DNA of 64,000 nt from Methylotenera sp965234545 (GTDB lineage: Bacteria; Pseudomonadota; Gammaproteobacteria; Burkholderiales; Methylophilaceae), in assembly GCA_965234545.1 (NCBI GenBank), contig OZ248348.1, forward strand, positions 806,001 to 870,000. The letters run 5' to 3'. The notes beneath the pieces were generated by a model. It had not been told where the DNA came from. It did not search any database and was given only the letters and a program-made list of their open reading frames with translations. The translations under genes and the position numbers were made by a program. Shown here piece after piece: positions 36,182 through 45,378 of the stretch (its first letter is position 1; each line of letters opens with the position of its first letter).

Positions 36182-37633
36182 TTAAAACCCCAATTTAGCT
36201 AAATCAATTAGTGTCAACTCAGAATACAGAATGCACTTATCTTGAGTTGAATAACGAGCCTGATAAAATTTAAAATCATCTCTATTATTTTCCCTACATT
36301 TACCTTCAATTATTTTTATAATTTTAAGCTTATCTTCAGTTTTTGTTTTAATACCAAAGATGATACCTTTTAATGACTTAAATTCATAAGTTAGAGATCT
36401 GTCTTTTGAATCGGCAAAACTATCGAAAGAACTAGATAGAATTAACCTGTGTTCATTTTCATAGGCCCAGTCTTTAGACTTGACTGTTATATCCCTGTAG
36501 AAATTTTTCCAGTATTGTTTTCTCCATGTTTCTTCGTTGCTGGTGATGTGGTCCGCACAGCGACTCATAACACCATCAATTGAATACCAAGTTGAATTCA
36601 GTTTGGGAATTGGCAGTCGTCCCAGCATCCTAAAGAAATCAATTTGACCATAACCTTCAACATAATTTATTGGGTAAAACATGTGATCACTGAAGTCATA
36701 CATAGGCCCGGATGAGGTATCGCCACTCCTTCCTTTTAATTTTAAGAAAAACTTTTCATCAACGACATCGGCGTTAAAAATAAGGCAAACACCAGTATGA
36801 TTTTCTCCATAATGCCCCCAGACTGAAGAGCTTTTATAATCCGTCATAAAACAAGCGGTGTACCATTCTGGAAAAACAAGCTTTTCAAGCTGAGAGATAT
36901 ACTCCTCTGAAAACTCATTGATTACTAAATTTCTATTCTTTTTGTCTCTATCGATCACTCCATTGTGACGATAAATTAAATCCATCTGAGAACGGGTATG
37001 TTTGTGAGCAGCAAATATCGCGCTGGATAAAGCTTCATCGGAGCCTTTTTCTTTTAATGCTGTTTCAAGAACGTTAATAAAATTTTGATCAATTAGGTCC
37101 TGTATAGGTTTGGTTGCAGTGATGTCTTTATGAGATCTATCTGGAATAAATCCTTTTTTTTCATATTCAGCGTAAATTGTTTCCAGTGCAAATGCATGTA
37201 TATTGCTTAAATAGAAAAAAAGCTCATCTCTTCTAACAGGGGTAGATCGTTCAGAAATAGATTTAATAAGCGTGACCAGATTTGAGTTTTCAAAGAACCT
37301 TTTTGTTATATCGTAGAAGAGTGCCTTGTACATTGGCGTTGGAAAATCTTCTTCACCATGAAACACCGGCATATTTTCTTTGGATATGGGGTAGTCTTCG
37401 CCCGACAGTAATAACAGTGAGCAAAGTCTTTCTAAGCATAGCAGATAATGTCTAAACAGGTTTTTCCAGACTACAAAATCACCACTCCAATATATATCGC
37501 GAAACCCTTCCATTGGGTCATTTAATAAATCGGGCCCGGCAAAGAAAATACTTTGATTTTCCAGCTCCTTAAACTCCCCTATCAAATTAGCAATACGTCT
37601 GAATCTGTAAAACTCCATGTTCATTTGAGTCAC
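36182..37633 (-). CDS. DUF2971 family protein
   Basis: A 483-residue protein whose hallmarks are FAGPDLLNDPMEGFRD near the N-terminus, CFMTDYKSSSVWGHYGENHT followed by GVCLIFNAD in the middle, and KDWAYENEHRLILSS with LKGIIFGIKTKTEDKLK near the end. This is the DUF2971 pattern; the activity of the family is not established, and members are often seen in accessory islands. A large insertion separates the first two motifs. Starts at 37633, or at Met4 or Met6, are all possible. It is 138 bp upstream of the membrane gene on the same strand and may belong to the same system. Confidence 0.75.
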   Translation of the reverse strand: MTQMNMEFYRFRRIANLIGEFKELENQSIFFAGPDLLNDPMEGFRDIYWSGDFVVWKNLFRHYLLCLERLCSLLLLSGEDYPISKENMPVFHGEEDFPTPMYKALFYDITKRFFENSNLVTLIKSISERSTPVRRDELFFYLSNIHAFALETIYAEYEKKGFIPDRSHKDITATKPIQDLIDQNFINVLETALKEKGSDEALSSAIFAAHKHTRSQMDLIYRHNGVIDRDKKNRNLVINEFSEEYISQLEKLVFPEWYTACFMTDYKSSSVWGHYGENHTGVCLIFNADVVDEKFFLKLKGRSGDTSSGPMYDFSDHMFYPINYVEGYGQIDFFRMLGRLPIPKLNSTWYSIDGVMSRCADHITSNEETWRKQYWKNFYRDITVKSKDWAYENEHRLILSSSFDSFADSKDRSLTYEFKSLKGIIFGIKTKTEDKLKIIKIIEGKCRENNRDDFKFYQARYSTQDKCILYSELTLIDLAKLGF

Positions 37634-37701
37634 TCAATTAGTTATATTTATTCCATCATACAGTGACGAAAATCACTCAATCAAGCCTTCATTCGATTCA
37701 A

Positions 37702-38631
37702 TCAATGTGCATGTCGATGCCCATGCTCTTGAACACTAAGCACAGCATGATCATGACCACCACAATCCTCTACTTCAATTTGAATCGTTGAATGGCTTAT
37801 CTTGAAGTCATGTTCTAACTCATGTGCTACTTCTGCTTGAATCTTCTGTGCAGAACTTACACTCTGTTCCGAAACCAAGATGTGACAATTACAAGCAATC
37901 AGGCCTGATGAAACAGTCCATACATGCAAATCATGTACATCTAGAACTCCATTTACCGCACGAATAGTCCGCTCTACCTCAGCCAACTCCATGCCAGCAG
38001 GAGTGCCCTCTAAAAGCATCTGAATTGACTCTGTGAAGATACTCCAAGAACTCCATAAGACCAGTAATGCAAAGATGATTGATACGATAGGATCAGCAAT
38101 AAACCAGCTTGTAAAAGCGATGATAATGCCTGCAATGACAACTCCTAAAGAAGCGGCTGCATCGCCCATCATATGTAAATAGGCGCTCCGGATATTTAAG
38201 TCTTCTTTTGCCGCAGATGCAAGCCACCATGCAATACCCGAATTCAAAATAATTGCCAACAAAGCTACCCAGATCATCGGCGTACTTTGCACATGCTCAG
38301 GCGTTTGTAGTCGTTGAATTGCTTCCCAGAAAATTACGATGGCCATTACGGCTAACCCAACCGCATTGACTAACGCAGCAAGAATACCCACTCTGTGATA
38401 GCCAAATGTACGCTTGTTATCTGCGGGTTTAGTCGCAATCCATAGTGCAAAAGCCGATAGCGCCAACGCCAAAGCATCGGCAAAGTTGTGACCAGCGTCA
38501 GCCATTAATGCCAAGCTATTGGACTTGTAACCCACTAAAGCTTCGCCCAAACAAAAGGCAAATGTGATTGCGGTAGCGAACCACATTTTATTACTGGATA
38601 TGCCTGCGCCATGTGAATGTGAACCTGACAT
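37702..38631 (-). CDS. czcD: Cation diffusion facilitator CzcD (Zn/Cd/Co)
   Basis: A 309-residue inner-membrane proton-coupled exporter of Zn2+, Cd2+ or Co2+. Six helices are visible, with the metal site residues in ALMADAGHNFADALALA (TM2) and YLHMMGDAAASLGVV (TM5). A C-terminal cytoplasmic domain has VHDLHVWTVSSGLIACNCHI. His-rich ends (MSGSHSHGAG and HGHRHAH) probably bind metal. It is the last gene of the long czc-type operon, 55 bp after the cadmium/zinc ATPase gene. Confidence 0.92.
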   Translation of the reverse strand: MSGSHSHGAGISSNKMWFATAITFAFCLGEALVGYKSNSLALMADAGHNFADALALALSAFALWIATKPADNKRTFGYHRVGILAALVNAVGLAVMAIVIFWEAIQRLQTPEHVQSTPMIWVALLAIILNSGIAWWLASAAKEDLNIRSAYLHMMGDAAASLGVVIAGIIIAFTSWFIADPIVSIIFALLVLWSSWSIFTESIQMLLEGTPAGMELAEVERTIRAVNGVLDVHDLHVWTVSSGLIACNCHILVSEQSVSSAQKIQAEVAHELEHDFKISHSTIQIEVEDCGGHDHAVLSVQEHGHRHAH

Positions 38632-38686
38632 TTTTAATTCCTTTTAAAAAAATTTAACGTTTTTTGTGTAAATTAGGCACTATTAT

Positions 38687-41098
38687 TTAGCCTCGTCTCA
38701 ACAGGCGTAAACCATTAAATACTACAATCAGACTTGCACCCATATCGGCGAATACCGCCATCCATAGTGTCGCAACGCCCATAAAAGCGAGTACCAAAAA
38801 CACCGCCTTGATACTTAAGGCAATGATAATATTTTGTTTCAAAATACCAGCTGCTTTAATACTTAATCGAATGAAATGTGGAATTTTTCGTAAATCATCA
38901 TCCATTAAAGCGACATCTGCTGTTTCTAACGCAGTATCAGTACCCGCAGCTCCCATCGCAAAACCAATACTGGATTTAGCTAGCGCAGGCGCATCGTTGA
39001 TACCGTCACCTACCATGCCTACCGTGCCATATTTGCTTAACTCTTCATTAATGGCAGATAGCTTATCTTCAGGTAATAAATTACCTCTTGCATCATCAAT
39101 GCAAACGCTTTTAGCAATTGCTTTCGCTGTGAGGTCATTATCTCCGGTAAGCATTAAGGTGCGAATTCCTAGGGCATGTAATTCAACAATCGCTTGACGA
39201 CTAGACTCTCGAACAGTGTCTGCTACAGCAATCACAGCGAGCGGTGTAGTTTCATTGCTTATAATGACAGCTGTTTTACCTTCCGCCTCCAGCTTATTCA
39301 ATGCAGCTTCTGTAGCCCCATTGCATATGCCCAATTCTTCAACCAAACGATGATTGCCTAAGTAATACCACTGATTGCCTATGCGTCCTTTAACGCCACG
39401 TCCAGTGATAGCTTCAAAGTCAGTAACATCTTCTAGAACCAATGTAGATTGCAACTTAAAATGATTACTGAGTGCAGCTGACACGGGGTGATCTGAGCGG
39501 CCAGCTAACGTAGCCGCTAATCTCATTGCCTGACTTTCTTCGCCACTCAAAGACACTACGTCGGTTACAACCGGCTTACCTTGTGTAATCGTTCCTGTTT
39601 TATCCAACGCTAATGATTTAAGCTTTCGCCCCTCTTCTAAATAGACACCACCCTTGATCAGAATCCCAGCTTTTGCAGCAGCTGCAAGACCACTCACTAC
39701 TGTGACTGGTGTCGATACAACCAGTGCACACGGGCAAGCAATGACTAATAACACCAGTGCCTTGTAAATCCATGGCATCCATGCCAATCCAAACAAAAGT
39801 GGCGGAAGAACTGCAATCCCCAAAGCCACAATGAACACGATAGGTGTATATATTTTGGCGAAGCTATCTACAAAACGTTGTGTAGGCGCGCGACTACCTT
39901 GCGCATCCTCTACTGCGCGTATGATGCGAGACAATGTTGAATCAGTTTGTACTGCAGTGATACGATATTCAAACGAGCCGGTTTCATTAATGGTGCCCGC
40001 AAAAACTTTGTCACCTTTAGCTTTGGCGACCGGTATGCTTTCACCAGTAATTGGTGCCTGATTCACTGCAGACTGCCCTTTAGTCAATTCCCCATCTAAT
40101 GGAATGCGCTCGCCTGGTGCTACACGAGCAATCATATCAATGGTAATTGTTGCAGCTTCTAATTCTTTCCACGTGCCGTCAGCCTGTAAAACGTTTGCCT
40201 TATCAGGCGTCATTTCCATCAAGCCACGAATAGCATTACGTGCACGATCCAGCGACATGGCTTCAATCATTTCAGCCAGGGTAAACAGCACCATGACCAT
40301 AGCTGCCTCTGGCCACTGCTCAATTAAAACTGCACCTGTTACAGCAATCGCCATCAAGGCGTTGATATTGAGGTTAAGGTTTTTGAGGGCAATCCAGCCC
40401 TTTTTGTAGGTACCTGTACCGCTGACTGTAATTGCAAAAAGTGCGAGCACAACTACAGGCCAAGACTTATCCGAACCGCCAGACCAAGCAATCACTTCAG
40501 CTAAGATGGCTGCAATACCACCAAGGCCTAATAACCACCACTTTTTATGTGAATTTGGCAGAGCTATGTCATTTGATCGCTCTCTTACTGCTGTTGCCAC
40601 CATGGATACAGCATGCATATCTATAGCAATTAATGCTTGTTTGATAGCATTCGATTTACCTAAGGTATGAGTCACCGTCAGCTTACGTTGCATCAAGTTG
40701 AAATCTAAATCTGTAATACCTTTCATCGTTGATAACTTATTACGAATCAATGCTTCTTCGGTTGGGCAGTCCATATTGTCGATGATAAAAATGGCTTGCG
40801 AACTACCTGATGAAGGCTTAAAGGCATTTTCAACGACTGGCTGCATATCGAGTGCCGCGACTGCAGCAATAATTGGTTCAGGGTCTTGCAAATAATGTCG
40901 TACAGTCAGTTTTCGTTGTATTAGATTGAACTCAAGACTTTCAACACCCTGCATCTCCTCAAGTTTGTGGCGTATCAAGGACTCTTCTGTTGGACAATCC
41001 ATTTTTTCAATACGAAGTATTAGTGTATCAAAAAGTTCTTTTGTAGATGACTCGGCTTTTATAGTCGAAGCGGTAATATGATTATGTTCTTTACTCAT
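38687..41098 (-). CDS. cadA: Zn/Cd/Pb-exporting P1B-type ATPase (CadA/ZntA-like)
   Basis: About 803 residues. Two tandem N-terminal HMA-like domains each carry a single-Cys motif MDCPTEE (ESLIRHKLEEM and EALIRNKLSTM) in place of CxxC. The ATPase core has ITGES, the transmembrane metal motif ACPCALVVSTP, the phosphorylated Asp in ALDKTGTITQGKP, the HP motif DHPVSAALSNH and MVGDGINDAPALA. It exports Zn2+, Cd2+ or Pb2+ to the periplasm. ATG 41098 is chosen because AAAAAGGTGAAA precedes it; an upstream Met at 41140 would overlap the ZIP-like gene. Confidence 0.92.
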   Translation of the reverse strand: MSKEHNHITASTIKAESSTKELFDTLILRIEKMDCPTEESLIRHKLEEMQGVESLEFNLIQRKLTVRHYLQDPEPIIAAVAALDMQPVVENAFKPSSGSSQAIFIIDNMDCPTEEALIRNKLSTMKGITDLDFNLMQRKLTVTHTLGKSNAIKQALIAIDMHAVSMVATAVRERSNDIALPNSHKKWWLLGLGGIAAILAEVIAWSGGSDKSWPVVVLALFAITVSGTGTYKKGWIALKNLNLNINALMAIAVTGAVLIEQWPEAAMVMVLFTLAEMIEAMSLDRARNAIRGLMEMTPDKANVLQADGTWKELEAATITIDMIARVAPGERIPLDGELTKGQSAVNQAPITGESIPVAKAKGDKVFAGTINETGSFEYRITAVQTDSTLSRIIRAVEDAQGSRAPTQRFVDSFAKIYTPIVFIVALGIAVLPPLLFGLAWMPWIYKALVLLVIACPCALVVSTPVTVVSGLAAAAKAGILIKGGVYLEEGRKLKSLALDKTGTITQGKPVVTDVVSLSGEESQAMRLAATLAGRSDHPVSAALSNHFKLQSTLVLEDVTDFEAITGRGVKGRIGNQWYYLGNHRLVEELGICNGATEAALNKLEAEGKTAVIISNETTPLAVIAVADTVRESSRQAIVELHALGIRTLMLTGDNDLTAKAIAKSVCIDDARGNLLPEDKLSAINEELSKYGTVGMVGDGINDAPALAKSSIGFAMGAAGTDTALETADVALMDDDLRKIPHFIRLSIKAAGILKQNIIIALSIKAVFLVLAFMGVATLWMAVFADMGASLIVVFNGLRLLRRG

Positions 41099-41123
41099 GA
41101 GTTTCACCTTTTTATTAATAACA

Positions 41124-41855
41124 TTAGATAAACATTTCAATCGTTAAGAGCAAAATGAACCCTACAAAAAACATGGCTGTCTGCGCACTTGTTTCAGGCA
41201 CTTCATGCGCTTCTACCAACAGCTCCTCAGTCACTAGATAGAGCAGCGCCGCTAAACCAAAGGCGAGAACTGCATCAAGCAGCATATCTGAGGCACCAGC
41301 GAGCAATATGACTCCTGCCCAAGCTCCAGCGATTAGTGTAAAGGCAAACCCTAACGTGATAAGGAGCACACGTTTACGGCTGGCACCTGAACTTTGGAGT
41401 GCAGCACCACCAGACAAGCCTAAAAATAACACTTCCAACGTTAATGCAATCGTCAGCAATAGCCCTTGTTTTTGACCAGCGGCAAAACCCAACCCAATGA
41501 GCAAGCCATCCAGTGCAATGTCTAAACCTAGTATCACAATAAGACTGGTTGGCTGCTGTTGAGAAGGAATAATTCCCTTTTGCCCAAACTTTTCTGCGAA
41601 GTGTTTAACCATTAGCATCACGATGACACCTAGAGTAAAACCCAATAACGTGACCCACGGCATTTTGCGATGCACTAGGTCAGGCAATAACTCAGTAGAA
41701 AGCGCACAGAACAGCACACCAGCTGCAAAATGCTGCACTGCGCTGATAAGTCTGGGCTGCATGGTGCGCCAAAGTGCAATGGCTCCACCTGCCATGACAG
41801 CCACAGCAGGATAGAATGCAAAAACTATTACACTTTGAGCAGTTTGCATAACCAT
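41124..41855 (-). CDS. ZIP-like metal transporter with altered metal motif
   Basis: A 243-residue membrane protein with about eight helices, resembling the ZIP family (AVQHFAAGVLFCALSTELLP). The usual TM4 HNxPEG and TM5 HxxPE motifs are replaced by LDIALDGLLIG and ALTLEVLFLGLSGG, so the conserved His are gone and acidic residues remain. ZIP proteins normally import Zn or Fe, which is odd inside an efflux operon. Substrate and direction are therefore uncertain. It starts 3 bp after the PII-like gene and is clearly cotranscribed with it. Confidence 0.75.
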   Translation of the reverse strand: MVMQTAQSVIVFAFYPAVAVMAGGAIALWRTMQPRLISAVQHFAAGVLFCALSTELLPDLVHRKMPWVTLLGFTLGVIVMLMVKHFAEKFGQKGIIPSQQQPTSLIVILGLDIALDGLLIGLGFAAGQKQGLLLTIALTLEVLFLGLSGGAALQSSGASRKRVLLITLGFAFTLIAGAWAGVILLAGASDMLLDAVLAFGLAALLYLVTEELLVEAHEVPETSAQTAMFFVGFILLLTIEMFI

Positions 41856-41858
41856 CCT

Positions 41859-42197
41859 TTAGTTGTGAACCTTGCCAACAGGTACAGCAGACAAAACGTC
41901 GGTAACGATAATCCAGCCTTCCTCGTGATCACCAGTATGTCCGACGCGCTGTATGACTTCGACCAAGTTTGCCACTGCTTCTTCATGGCACAATATTTCG
42001 ATTTTAAATTCATTAATAACCGTTTCACCGAAATTTACTGAGTATCTGGCTTCTTTCAATTCTGTGTCATGAAGTAGCGCTTGAACGGGAAAAACAGCAA
42101 AATTGCTGATTTGTGAGCCTTGCACCTCTACTTCCTTAAGAGCTTGCAACACATCGGAAACACGGTGAGCATGGATAAACGCTTTAATTTCTCTCAT
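41859..42197 (-). CDS. PII-like protein of the metal-efflux-associated group
   Basis: A 112-residue ferredoxin-like protein of the PII superfamily. The start MREIKAFIHAHRVSDVLQAL and the B-loop-like RVGHTGDHEEGWIIVTDV match PII. The T-loop region (residues 35-62) lacks the usual nitrogen-signalling sequence and uridylylation Tyr. A PII subgroup encoded beside CzcA-type pumps has been described (PII-NG, from memory). It may sense a nucleotide or metal and control the pump or the ZIP-like neighbour (inference). It starts 10 bp after czcA. Confidence 0.8.
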   Translation of the reverse strand: MREIKAFIHAHRVSDVLQALKEVEVQGSQISNFAVFPVQALLHDTELKEARYSVNFGETVINEFKIEILCHEEAVANLVEVIQRVGHTGDHEEGWIIVTDVLSAVPVGKVHN

Positions 42198-42207
42198 GAT
42201 TTTGCCC

Positions 42208-45200
42208 TTAATTAGATTCTATAGTGGATGAGGCTGTGTTGGTTTTGCGAGCAGCCCTTGTTTCGACCCACTCATACACAACCGGCAGCAACAGCAAAGT
42301 AAGCAAGGTTGAGGTGATTAAACCACCTACCACCACTGTCGCAAGTGGCCGTTGTGTTTCAGCACCGACTCCGCTTGATAGCAACATCGGCACCAATCCT
42401 AAAATGGCGACGCTGGCAGTCATCAGTACTGGTCTTAGCCGCAACATCGCACCTTGTTTAACTGCCTCTGCAACCGATAAACCTTTATCCTGTAACTCAT
42501 TAAAGAAGCTTACTAAAACGATACCATTCAACATCGCCACACCGAACACGGCAATAAAACCAATGGCTGATGGTACTGATAGATATTGCCCAGTGACGAA
42601 GAGTGCCAAGATGCCACCCACCGCTGCAAAAGGTACATTCGCCAAAATCATCGCTGCATACTTGAACGAATTGAATGCGGTATAAAGCAGTATAAAGATA
42701 AAGAAAATCGTCAGCGGCACGATGATGGAAAGTCTTGTGAGTGCACGTTGCTGATTCTCGAAAGCACCACCCCATTCAATCCAGTAACCAGTTGGTAGTT
42801 TGACTTGGCTTCGTATATTGGCTTCGGCTTCTTTTACAAAGCCGTCCACATCACGACCTTTCACATCCAATTGAATGACTGCATACCGCTGTAACTGTTC
42901 ACGACGAATAAATGAATAGCCTTCTGCCACATCCACTTTTGCGACTTCTGCTAGCGGAATCATGCCGCCTGTAGGTGTGCGTAGTGGAATGGCGCCAATC
43001 GCAGCGGGGCTCGCTTTTGCGCTATCTTCCAGCTTGAACGCAATATCGTAACGACGGACACCGTCAATCAATGTAGAGATAGGTTCTTGGCCAATACCTG
43101 AGCGCACCACTTGTAGTACATCATCTGCGTTCATGCCATAACGCGCAAGTTTTTCACGATCAACAGTAATACGAATTTGCGGTTTACCGATATTGGCCTC
43201 TAGTGACACATCGGTAGCGCCTGGCACTTTATCAACCACTTCTTTTAATTGCCCAGATAGCCTATCTAAAGTAGCAAGATCGCCACCATAAACTTTCAAA
43301 GCCAGCGTTGCACGAACACCAGAAATCAATTCTTCTACGCGCATTTGAATCGGCTGCGTAAAGGCAATGACTGAGTTGGGGGCGACTTTTTCTAATTTCT
43401 CTCGCATACCATCAGCCAACTGTTCAATCGACCGACCATTCGTCCATGCCTCCTTTGGCTTGAGCTCGGTGTAGATTTCCATGTAATTGACATCGGCTGT
43501 TTCACCTTTTTCAGCGCGACCGATCATGGCGATAGCGGTATTCACTTCAGGGAACTCTTTGAGTGATTTTTCAATGCGTTTGGAAATGGCGATTGACTCA
43601 TCCAGCGAAGTAGACGGAATAGAAGTCACGCGCCACATGATCGAGCCTTCTTGCAGTTGTGGCATAAACTCTTTACCCAGAAATGGGAACAAGGCAAGAC
43701 TAGCTACCAGCAACACTCCGGAAATAATGCCGACAGCTTTTTTATGTGACAGCACCCAATCCAAAAGTGGTAGGTAACGACGTTTGATGACGCGCATTAA
43801 CAGCGTATCCCGTTCTGCTTTTGGCTTCAGGAATAATGCAGCAAGCACGGGTATTAGCGTTAATGCAAGTATCAACGAACCAGCCATCGCAAAGCTGATA
43901 CTAAAAGCCATCGGCTTAAACATCTTGCCTTCCAGTCCTTGTAAGCTGAAGAGTGGTAAGAACACGACGATAATAATGAGAATAGCGAATGCCATTGGGT
44001 TAGCCACTTCTTTTGCTGCTGTTAAGACAGCTTCAGTTCGGTTAACTTTGCCACCATGCTCAAGCCGCTCTGCCATGATACGGAAAGAGTTTTCAACCAT
44101 CACCACAGCGCCGTCCACCATCATACCGATGCCGATCGCAAGACCCGCAAGCGACATCAAGTTAGCCGAGAGTCCAGCCTGATCCATACAAATGAAAGCA
44201 GCTAACATCGCCAATGGTAAAGCCGCGACCACCACTAATGCTGAACGCACTTCACCTAAGAATAAGAACAAAATGATGGCAACCAATATTGAACCTTCTA
44301 TCAAAGCACGGATAGCTGTATCTATCGCCTTATTGACCAAGTCAGTACGTTCATACACCGTTCTGATGGTTGCACCTTCTGGTAACGCTTGTTTGGCAGT
44401 AGTGAGTTTTGCTTTGACTGCATCCACCACACTCTTAGCATTCTCACCAACACGGGATAGTGCCATGCCGAGTACAACTTCTTTACCATCACGTGTAACT
44501 GCACCAGTACGTAATGCGCCACCTTGCTGAATCTTAGCGATATCACGTAAATAAACGGGAGTGCCATTGACGGTTTTAACCACAATTTGACCGAGCTCAG
44601 TTTCATTTTTGACCAAACCTAAACCACGCACTAGAAACTGTTCTTGGCCAATATCGACATACTGACCACCAACTTGGCGATTATTCACACCCACCGTCTC
44701 TAGCACTTCTTTGAAAGTGAGGCCATATTTAGCAAAGGCTTGTGGGTCTAGTACGATTTGATATTGACGCTCTTGACCACCCCATGACATCACATCATCT
44801 ACGCCTGGCGCCGTACGCAGAATCAGACGGATTGACCAGTCTTGTATGGTACGCAACTCCATATCAGATGGTGCAGATTTAAGTGTATCGGCTTTCGTTT
44901 TTACGGCTTCTAGCTTCTCCTCAGCACGTTCCACTGTGTACCAAAATACCTGACCCAAGCCAGAAGTATTAGGGCCCATTTCAGGCACACCATAGCCTGC
45001 TGGCAAACGGCCTGCGACCTCCTGTAATCGCTCTGCTACAAGACGTCTGGCAAAGTAGATGTCCATGTCATCTTCAAAATACACCGCGACATAAGACAAG
45101 CCAAATAAGCTGACCGACCGAATTTCCTGCACTTTAGGTAAGCCAGCAAGTGCCGACTCAATAGGGAACGAAAGTAACTGCTCAACATCTTCCGAGGCTA

Positions 45201-45366
45201 GTCCAGGTGACTCAGTATAAATATTGACTTGTACTGGTGTGACGTCAGGGAAGGCATCGACAGGCACTTTATGCCAAGCTCGAATGCCTAAACCAGCGAC
45301 GACAACAAATAAAATAATGACGAGTAATTTGTAACGCAATGAAGCGTCTATGATTGAATTTAGCAT
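42208..45366 (-). CDS. czcA: CzcA-type heavy-metal RND efflux pump
   Basis: A 1052-residue HME-RND inner-membrane transporter with twelve helices and two large periplasmic loops, forming a trimer with CzcB and CzcC to expel Zn2+, Co2+ or Cd2+ from the periplasm. The TM4 signature reads AIGIGMMVDGAVVMVENSF. Classic CzcA has DFGxxVDGAVVxVEN, so the first Asp is replaced. It is therefore divalent-cation type by the VDGAVV part but not a strict CzcA. Neighbours are czcB (12 bp upstream) and the PII-like gene (10 bp downstream). Confidence 0.92.
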   Translation of the reverse strand: MLNSIIDASLRYKLLVIILFVVVAGLGIRAWHKVPVDAFPDVTPVQVNIYTESPGLASEDVEQLLSFPIESALAGLPKVQEIRSVSLFGLSYVAVYFEDDMDIYFARRLVAERLQEVAGRLPAGYGVPEMGPNTSGLGQVFWYTVERAEEKLEAVKTKADTLKSAPSDMELRTIQDWSIRLILRTAPGVDDVMSWGGQERQYQIVLDPQAFAKYGLTFKEVLETVGVNNRQVGGQYVDIGQEQFLVRGLGLVKNETELGQIVVKTVNGTPVYLRDIAKIQQGGALRTGAVTRDGKEVVLGMALSRVGENAKSVVDAVKAKLTTAKQALPEGATIRTVYERTDLVNKAIDTAIRALIEGSILVAIILFLFLGEVRSALVVVAALPLAMLAAFICMDQAGLSANLMSLAGLAIGIGMMVDGAVVMVENSFRIMAERLEHGGKVNRTEAVLTAAKEVANPMAFAILIIIVVFLPLFSLQGLEGKMFKPMAFSISFAMAGSLILALTLIPVLAALFLKPKAERDTLLMRVIKRRYLPLLDWVLSHKKAVGIISGVLLVASLALFPFLGKEFMPQLQEGSIMWRVTSIPSTSLDESIAISKRIEKSLKEFPEVNTAIAMIGRAEKGETADVNYMEIYTELKPKEAWTNGRSIEQLADGMREKLEKVAPNSVIAFTQPIQMRVEELISGVRATLALKVYGGDLATLDRLSGQLKEVVDKVPGATDVSLEANIGKPQIRITVDREKLARYGMNADDVLQVVRSGIGQEPISTLIDGVRRYDIAFKLEDSAKASPAAIGAIPLRTPTGGMIPLAEVAKVDVAEGYSFIRREQLQRYAVIQLDVKGRDVDGFVKEAEANIRSQVKLPTGYWIEWGGAFENQQRALTRLSIIVPLTIFFIFILLYTAFNSFKYAAMILANVPFAAVGGILALFVTGQYLSVPSAIGFIAVFGVAMLNGIVLVSFFNELQDKGLSVAEAVKQGAMLRLRPVLMTASVAILGLVPMLLSSGVGAETQRPLATVVVGGLITSTLLTLLLLPVVYEWVETRAARKTNTASSTIESN

Positions 45367-45378
45367 GATGTTATTCCC

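Noticed and set aside
37630..37681. TCACTCAAT repeated at 37630 and 37673, and GTGA/TCAC arms, as the right end of the inserted element.
   Set aside because: The repeats are short, do not match the left-edge repeats, and metal cargo continues beyond them.
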